Notes under the pieces: model-generated
Database searches by the model: none
Told to the model about the DNA's origin: nothing
The model's input: only the letters and a program-made list of their open reading frames with translations
Assembly: GCA_963716855.1 (NCBI GenBank)
Contig: CAVQUV010000002.1
Coordinates: 1 to 64,000 of the forward strand
Reading direction: 5' to 3'
DNA length: 64,000 bases
Source of the DNA: JAGVSZ01 sp963716855
GTDB taxonomy: Bacteria; Pseudomonadota; Gammaproteobacteria; Burkholderiales; SG8-39
Made by a program: the position numbers and the translations under genes
Shown here: piece after piece, positions 59,384 through 64,000 of the stretch
Position numbering within the stretch: position 1 is the stretch's first letter
Layout of the letters: each line of letters begins with the position of its first letter

Positions 59384-60046
59384 ATGAACGCCCGCGCGGC
59401 GCCGCCCGGCATCGGCATGACGTCGCCGCGCACCCGCGACCGGATGATCGCGCGCCTGCGCGAGCGGGGGATCGCGGACGAAGCGGTGCTCGCGGCGATG
59501 GCCGCGGTGCCGCGGCATCACTTCGTGGATGCCGCCCTCGCGAGCCGGGCGTACGAGGACACCGCGCTCCCGATCGGGTTCGAGCAGACGATCTCGCAGC
59601 CGTACGTGGTTGCGCGCATGCTCGAGGCGGCGCGCGCGGGTCGGGAACTCGGCCGCGCGCTCGAGGTCGGTACCGGGTGCGGCTATCAGGCCGCGGTGCT
59701 CGCGCGCCTCGCGGCCGAGGCCTACTCGATCGAGCGCATCGGGGCGCTCGCCGAGAAGGCGCGCGCGAACCTGCGCTCGCTCCGCATCGCCAACCTGCGC
59801 CTCGTGCACGGCGACGGCTTCAAGGGGCTGCCGGAGGCGGCGCCGTTCGACGCGATCGTGGTCGCCGCGGCGCCCCGGCAGGTGCCGCGCGCGCTGCTCG
59901 ATCAGCTCGCGCGCGGGGGGCGGCTGGTGATCCCGGTCGGGGAGGACGAGCAGCAGTTGCGCGTCTTCGAGCGGACCGCGGGCGGATTCAAGGAGCACCG
60001 GCTCGACCCGGTGAAGTTCGTGCCGATGCGCGTGGGCAAGGGTTGA
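59384..60046 (+). CDS. pcm: protein-L-isoaspartate O-methyltransferase
   Basis: A 220-residue repair methyltransferase that starts the conversion of isoaspartyl residues back to aspartate. VPRHHFVDAALASRAYEDTA, QTISQPYVVARMLEA (substrate pocket), ALEVGTGCGYQAAVLARLA (SAM motif I), FDAIVVAAAPRQVP and GGRLVIPVGE are the standard blocks. It follows surE by 109 bases; nlpD starts 18 bases after its stop. Confidence 0.95.
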   Translation: MNARAAPPGIGMTSPRTRDRMIARLRERGIADEAVLAAMAAVPRHHFVDAALASRAYEDTALPIGFEQTISQPYVVARMLEAARAGRELGRALEVGTGCGYQAAVLARLAAEAYSIERIGALAEKARANLRSLRIANLRLVHGDGFKGLPEAAPFDAIVVAAAPRQVPRALLDQLARGGRLVIPVGEDEQQLRVFERTAGGFKEHRLDPVKFVPMRVGKG

Positions 60047-60064
60047 AGGCGGAAAGAGGGAAGC

Positions 60065-61078
60065 GTGAACGGCCTCGGCTATCGCTCCGTCCTCCTCTGC
60101 TGCGTGATCGCAGTCGCCGCCGGCTGCGCGTCGCGCCGGCCCGCGCCGGTCGTCGATCGCCTGCCGCCTCCCGCGGCCAAGCCCGCGGCACCCACGATCG
60201 CGCCGTCGCCCCAGCCCGAAACGTACCTCGTAAAGCGCGGCGACACGCTCTACAGCATCGCGCTCGATCAAGGCGTGGACTGGCGCGACCTCGCGGCGTG
60301 GAACCAGCTTTCGGACCCCACCAAGCTGAGCGTCGGTCAATCGCTCGTGGTGCGCCGACCCGGGGCCGCCGCGGAGGGGCCGGTCACGGTCAGCCCCGTG
60401 GCGCCGTCGCAACCGATCGCCGGTCGACCGCTCGGCGCCGAGTCGCCGTCGGTCGCCGCGCCGGCTGCCGGCGCGGCCGCGGCCGTGGCCGGCGCGCTCA
60501 AGACCGAGCCCAAGGGAATCCGCCTACCCTATTCGGACGAGAACCTCGCCGCGCTGCAGCGGAGCGACGCCGCGCGCGCCGCCGTGCCGGCGAAGCCGGA
60601 GGCGCCGCCGCCCGTCGCCGCGCCTGCGCCAAAGCCCGAGGCCCCGCCGGTCGCGAAGGTCGAGCCCGCACCCCCCGCCAAGCCTGAGCCCGACGGCGCC
60701 GACGAACGCGTCGACTGGAGCTGGCCGACCGCGGGCAAGGTCGTCGCCAACTTCAACGGGGCGGGCAACAAGGGCCTGGACATCGGCGGGCGGGTAGGCG
60801 ATCCGGTCTATGCCTCCGCCGGCGGAAAGGTCGTCTATAGCGGTGAGGGCATTCCCGCCTACGGCAAGCTCGTGATCATCCGCCACAACGGCACCTATCT
60901 TTCGGCTTATGCCCATAACAGCCAGATCTTGGTAAAAGAAGGGCAGAGCGTTTCGAAGGGGCAGAAGATCGCGGAGCTGGGCTCGAGCGGTGCCGACACG
61001 ACGAAGCTGCATTTCGAGATTCGCCGGCTCGGCAAGCCCGTCGACCCGCTGCAGTACCTGCCGAACCGCCCGAACTGA
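60065..61078 (+). CDS. nlpD: NlpD-like lipoprotein: LysM plus degenerate LytM (M23) domain
   Basis: A 337-residue murein-hydrolase activator. The start is GTG 60065 after AAAGAGGGAA. Lipobox AAGC (Cys21); LysM domain TYLVKRGDTLYSIALDQGVD at 57-100; a long Pro/Ala linker; and a C-terminal LytM domain GLDIGGRVGDPVYASAGGKV ending LHFEIRRLGKPVDPLQYLP. The zinc ligands are lost: NKGLDI has Asn where His is needed, and KLHFE replaces HLHFE. This is the NlpD/EnvC pattern, so it activates an amidase and does not cut the wall itself. The rpoS promoter probably lies inside this gene, as in relatives. Confidence 0.93.
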   Translation: MNGLGYRSVLLCCVIAVAAGCASRRPAPVVDRLPPPAAKPAAPTIAPSPQPETYLVKRGDTLYSIALDQGVDWRDLAAWNQLSDPTKLSVGQSLVVRRPGAAAEGPVTVSPVAPSQPIAGRPLGAESPSVAAPAAGAAAAVAGALKTEPKGIRLPYSDENLAALQRSDAARAAVPAKPEAPPPVAAPAPKPEAPPVAKVEPAPPAKPEPDGADERVDWSWPTAGKVVANFNGAGNKGLDIGGRVGDPVYASAGGKVVYSGEGIPAYGKLVIIRHNGTYLSAYAHNSQILVKEGQSVSKGQKIAELGSSGADTTKLHFEIRRLGKPVDPLQYLPNRPN

Positions 61079-61139
61079 CGACCGCGCCTCGCGTCGAGCG
61101 CGGGTCCGCTGCAGGACGACGCGCCCCCGAGCGAGAGCG

Positions 61140-62087
61140 ATGCGTATCGCCAGCCAGGACTCGATTTCGTCCGAGGAGCTCCTCGAGGCGGGGCTGCGCG
61201 AGCTCGCCGGCGCGGGGGAGCTTGCCGCGGCGCCGGCGCGCGCCGAGGACGACGGGCCTCCCGCCGACGTCACCCAGCTCTACCTGCACGAGATCGGGCA
61301 CAACCGGCTGCTCAAGCCCGAGGAGGAGCTCGACTATGCGCGGCGCGTCGTGCGCGGAGACTTCGCCGCGCGCCAGAAGATGATCGAGCACAACCTGCGG
61401 CTGGTGGTGAGCATCGCCAAGCAGTACCTGAACCGCGGCCTGCCGCTGCTCGACCTCGTCGAGGAGGGCAACCTCGGCCTGATGCATGCGCTCGAGAAGT
61501 TCGACCCCGAGCGCGGCTTCCGCTTCTCGACCTATGCGACGTGGTGGATCCGGCAGGGCGTCGAGCGCGCGCTCATGAACCAGTCGCGCACGATCCGGCT
61601 GCCGGTGCACGTGGTGAAGGACCTGAACGCGGTGCTGCGCGCCAAGCGCCATCTCGAGGCGGCGAACGAGCAAGAGCCGCGCGCCGAGGACATCGCGGAT
61701 CTCCTCGGCCGGCCGGTCGAGGAGGTGCGGCGCGTGCTCGGGCACGGCGAGCGGCTTGCGTCGCTCGACGCGCCGCTCGACATCGACCCGCTGCTGTCGA
61801 TCGGCGAGTCGATTGCCGACGACGCCGGCGCGAGCCCCGAGTCGCGGCTCGCGAGCGCCGAGCTCGCGGGCCTGGTGCGCGACTGGCTCGGCCAGCTGAA
61901 CGACCGGAGCCGCGAGGTGATCGAGCAGCGCTTCGGCCTGGGCGGCCACGAGGTCGCGACGCTCGATTCGCTCGCGGAGCGGCTCGGCGTCACCCGCGAG
62001 CGCGTGCGCCAGATCCAGATCGAGGCGCTCGCGCAGCTCCGCCGCACGCTCAAGCGGCGCGGCCTGTCGAAGGAAGCGCTGCTCTAG
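61140..62087 (+). CDS. rpoS: RNA polymerase sigma factor RpoS
   Basis: A 315-residue group 2 sigma factor for stationary phase and stress. Region 1.2 DVTQLYLHEIGHNRLLKPEE; region 2 (KMIEHNLRLVVSIAKQYLNR, DLVEEGNLGLMHALEKFD, FRFSTYATWWIRQGVERAL); region 3; region 4 EVATLDSLAERLGVTRERVR. The N-terminal region 1.1 is short, as usual for RpoS. It directly follows nlpD (62 bases). It converges with the acetyltransferase gene, overlapping by 4 bases. Confidence 0.95.
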   Translation: MRIASQDSISSEELLEAGLRELAGAGELAAAPARAEDDGPPADVTQLYLHEIGHNRLLKPEEELDYARRVVRGDFAARQKMIEHNLRLVVSIAKQYLNRGLPLLDLVEEGNLGLMHALEKFDPERGFRFSTYATWWIRQGVERALMNQSRTIRLPVHVVKDLNAVLRAKRHLEAANEQEPRAEDIADLLGRPVEEVRRVLGHGERLASLDAPLDIDPLLSIGESIADDAGASPESRLASAELAGLVRDWLGQLNDRSREVIEQRFGLGGHEVATLDSLAERLGVTRERVRQIQIEALAQLRRTLKRRGLSKEALL

Positions 62088-62581
62088 CTTTCCGGCGAAC
62101 CCAGGCGCGCCAGCGCCTCGCCGGTGACGCGGAAGAGCCGCCACTCGGCCATCTCGACCGCGCCGAGCGACTTGTAGAAGGCGATTGCCGGCGCGTTCCA
62201 GTCGAGCGCCATCCATTCGAAGCGCCCGCAGCCGCGGCTGTGCGCGATGCGCGCGACGTGAAGCAGGAGCGCGCGGCCGTAGCCGCGGCGTCGATGCGCG
62301 GGCTGCACGAACAGGTCCTCGAGGTACAGCCCCCGGCGCCCGAGGAACGTCGAGAAGTTGTGGAAGTAGACGGCGAACCCGACCGGCTCGCTGCCCGCGA
62401 ACCCGATCGCAGCTTCGGCGTTGGCGCCCGGCGCGAAGAGCTCGCGCTCGAGCAGCGCCGCATCGGCGGCGACGAGGTGCGACAGGCGCTCGAATTCCGC
62501 GAGGCCGCGGATCAGCTCGAGGAGCAACGGCGCGTCCGCGCGCGTCGCGGGACGGATCACAAGGGGCGCATCCGCGGTCAT
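62084..62581 (-). CDS. GNAT-family acetyltransferase (diamine acetyltransferase-like)
   Basis: A 165-residue acetyltransferase. IRPATRADAPLLLELIRGLA (first helix), GFAVYFHNFSTFLGRRGLYL and EDLFVQPAHRRRGYGRALLL (acetyl-CoA loop, R-R-x-G-x-G/A), then LDWNAPAIAFYKSLGA. The FHNFSTFLGRRGLYLEDLFV pattern is that of spermidine/spermine-acetyltransferase-like proteins. Its 3' end overlaps rpoS. The mltB stop is 7 bases upstream, so the two may be cotranscribed. Confidence 0.9.
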   Translation of the reverse strand: MTADAPLVIRPATRADAPLLLELIRGLAEFERLSHLVAADAALLERELFAPGANAEAAIGFAGSEPVGFAVYFHNFSTFLGRRGLYLEDLFVQPAHRRRGYGRALLLHVARIAHSRGCGRFEWMALDWNAPAIAFYKSLGAVEMAEWRLFRVTGEALARLGSPES

Positions 62582-62587
62582 CGGCAG

Positions 62588-63580
62588 CTATCTAGGGCGG
62601 TAGACGGCCTTGATTTCCTCGGCGAGTGCGTTGATTGCCGCGGCATAGAAGCTCGATCGATTGTAGCGGGTCAGCGCGTAGAAGTTCTGCAGACCCACGA
62701 GGTGTACCGGCGCGGCATCCGGCGATTCGAGCTCGACGAGAACGCATGGCGTCTCCGGCTCGATGGCGCCGGCGAAACCCACGCCGGCCGCGCGCAACAC
62801 GTCGGCGCGATGAATCGGCACGACCTCGCCATCGATGAACGCCCGATACGCCTCGCCCTCCACTCGGGCGGGGAGCGCGACCGGCGCGTCCGTAGCCCAG
62901 CCGTGGGACGCCAGGAAGTTCGCGACGCTGCCGATCGCGTCGGCCGCACTGCCGCGCAGGTCGCGGCGACCGTCGCCGTCGAAGTCGACGCCGAAGCGCC
63001 GGATGCTGCCGGGCATGAACTGCGGAATGCCGATCGCGCCGGCGTAGGAGCCCTTCAGCGCTGTTGCGTCCAGCCCGGATTCCCGCGCATAGAGCAGGTA
63101 CTGCTCGAGCTCCGACCGGAAGTACTCGGCGCGGCGCGGGTAGTCGAAGGCCAGCGTGGCGAGCGCGTCGAGCACGCGGAAGGTCCCCGTATTGCGACCG
63201 TACTCGGTCTCGACGCCGATGATCGCGACCACGATCTCGGGCGGGACGCCGTACGTCCGCACTGCGCGCTCGAGCACCGCGGCGTTCGAGCGCCAGAACT
63301 GCACGCCGCCGTCGATGCGTCGCGGTCTGACGAAGTTCCCCCGATACGTCTGCCACGAGCGCGTCCCGGGCGGGAGCGGCGTGATCGCCGTGACGATCGA
63401 GTCCTGATAGCGTGCGTTGGCGAATAGACGCTCGAGTGCGCGCTGCTGGAACGCATGCCGCTCGACCATCTCGGCGATGAAGACCTGCACTTCCGGACGC
63501 TCCGCGTAGCCCTGCGCCCCGCTCGTCGTGGCGCAGCAGGCGAGGGCCAGCGCGGCGATGATCCGCAGACTGCCGCTCAC
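62588..63580 (-). CDS. mltB: lytic murein transglycosylase B
   Basis: A 330-residue periplasmic GH103-type enzyme. A signal peptide (IIAALALACCATTSGAQG) may include a lipobox cysteine. The catalytic Glu is in IIGVETEYGRNTGTF; GSYAGAIGIPQFMPGSIRRF and VDFDGDGRRDL are family hallmarks. The GTG start at 63580 overlaps the TGA of the upstream gene. It cleaves glycan strands to leave 1,6-anhydro ends and adds to the wall-remodelling theme with NlpD. Confidence 0.93.
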   Translation of the reverse strand: MSGSLRIIAALALACCATTSGAQGYAERPEVQVFIAEMVERHAFQQRALERLFANARYQDSIVTAITPLPPGTRSWQTYRGNFVRPRRIDGGVQFWRSNAAVLERAVRTYGVPPEIVVAIIGVETEYGRNTGTFRVLDALATLAFDYPRRAEYFRSELEQYLLYARESGLDATALKGSYAGAIGIPQFMPGSIRRFGVDFDGDGRRDLRGSAADAIGSVANFLASHGWATDAPVALPARVEGEAYRAFIDGEVVPIHRADVLRAAGVGFAGAIEPETPCVLVELESPDAAPVHLVGLQNFYALTRYNRSSFYAAAINALAEEIKAVYRPR

Positions 63581-64000
63581 ACCTTCAACTCCCGTACCCG
63601 CTGGCGCAGCAGGCCGACGAGCGACGGATCCGGATCGCGCCGGTACCGGACGCTCACGTAGAGGTCGCCGATCTCGCTGACGTCCGCGGCGACATGCGGC
63701 TGCTCCGTTGCGGCGCGCGCGGCAAACGAGCGCGCGCCTTCGCTCGGGCGGCGCGCGGTGCCGCGGCGCGCGAGCTTGCCGCAGAAGCGACGCCACGCAA
63801 GCGTCACCGGGTCCTCCCCGTGCGCGCGGCGCAGCAGCCACAGCGAGAAGATGGCGACGACCAACCCGACGAGCCAGAAGAGCGCCATGGCCATCTTCTC
63901 CCACGACGGCGAAGGCATGCCGAGCCGCGAAAGGAGATCGCGCTGGCGGTCGGTGTTGTAGCCGACCACCCACTGGTTCCAGTAGTTCGCGAGCGCTTCC
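63577..64000 (-). CDS. C-terminus of a TgpA-like transglutaminase/DUF3488 membrane protein (5' outside)
   Basis: About 140 C-terminal residues. Reading in from the window edge gives EALANYWNQWVVGYNTDRQRDLLSRLG, typical of the end of the transglutaminase domain of TgpA-type proteins, then one membrane segment (MALFWLVGLVVAIFSLWLL) and a cytoplasmic tail with DUF4129-like features (YVSVRYRRDPDPSLVGLLRQ). The catalytic triad and multiple N-terminal helices lie beyond position 64000. The stop overlaps the mltB start. Confidence 0.75.
   Translation of the reverse strand, partial: EALANYWNQWVVGYNTDRQRDLLSRLGMPSPSWEKMAMALFWLVGLVVAIFSLWLLRRAHGEDPVTLAWRRFCGKLARRGTARRPSEGARSFAARAATEQPHVAADVSEIGDLYVSVRYRRDPDPSLVGLLRQRVRELKV

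Overview
The window is about 68-70% GC by eye and gene-dense. It looks like a chromosomal segment of a betaproteobacterium, probably Burkholderiales-like. Support for this: a surE-pcm-nlpD-rpoS block, a Bug/TctC-type solute-binding protein beside tricarballylate genes (tcuAB), DUF3141 and DUF2934 proteins, and a tal-xfp-glgP-malQ-glgX sugar operon. This is inference from gene content. No rRNA, tRNA or CRISPR array is visible.

Layout. 1-2.4 kb: 3' part of a flavocytochrome-c flavoprotein, a multiheme cytochrome c and a monoheme cytochrome c, all with apparent frameshifts. 2.5-14.4 kb (minus strand): a long carbon-storage operon, transaldolase -> phosphoketolase -> 32-codon ORF -> glycogen phosphorylase -> amylomaltase -> debranching enzyme, followed by an M48 lipoprotein protease; xfp and glgP each carry many apparent frameshifts while the flanking tal, M48 and pgm genes are intact. 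14.4-17.9 kb: a transposase scar, a DUF2934 gene, phosphoglucomutase, then a short graveyard holding fragments of pgi, xfp and tal. 18-29 kb: a 975-residue winged-helix/ATPase/TPR regulator, an acetyltransferase, an AI-2E-type permease, a thiolase, a glycine-zipper lipoprotein, an HtrA protease and a DUF3141 protein with a small partner. 29-35 kb: a complete tripartite RND efflux system with a 67-residue protein inserted in the operon. 35-40 kb: an alcohol dehydrogenase, a small anchored protein and a four-gene Mla-like lipid-transport ABC system. 40-47 kb: an atypical 1028-residue penicillin-binding protein, a patatin lipoprotein, an intact mazEF pair, and 3' fragments of mazF, a vapC-like gene and an osmC-like gene. 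47-58 kb: an isoquinoline-oxidoreductase-type molybdenum enzyme (two subunits), glyoxalase II plus a short SDR protein, tcuA (one frameshift), tcuB, glucokinase, a TctC-type binding protein, a methyltransferase and a D-2-hydroxyacid dehydrogenase. 58-64 kb: surE, pcm, nlpD, rpoS, then convergent genes for an acetyltransferase, MltB and the end of a TgpA-like transglutaminase.

The most interesting signal is a repeated promoter-like element, ACCGAA - 16 bp - ACGACT - 17 bp - TAGNNT. Five copies have exactly these spacings: before the monoheme cytochrome, beside a PagL-like fragment, on both strands between htrA and the DUF3141 gene, and before the RND operon. A sixth copy, before the acetyltransferase, keeps the 17-bp spacing with the upstream box moved by 11 bp. 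This suggests one dedicated regulator or sigma factor controlling an envelope/stress gene set in this lineage.

Functional picture: storage-glucan turnover feeds glucose-1-phosphate through Pgm and (via Tal and phosphoketolase) acetyl-phosphate formation; the thiolase and DUF3141 protein hint at polyhydroxyalkanoate metabolism; RpoS, HtrA, the RND pump, the Mla-like system and several cell-wall enzymes give an envelope-stress theme.
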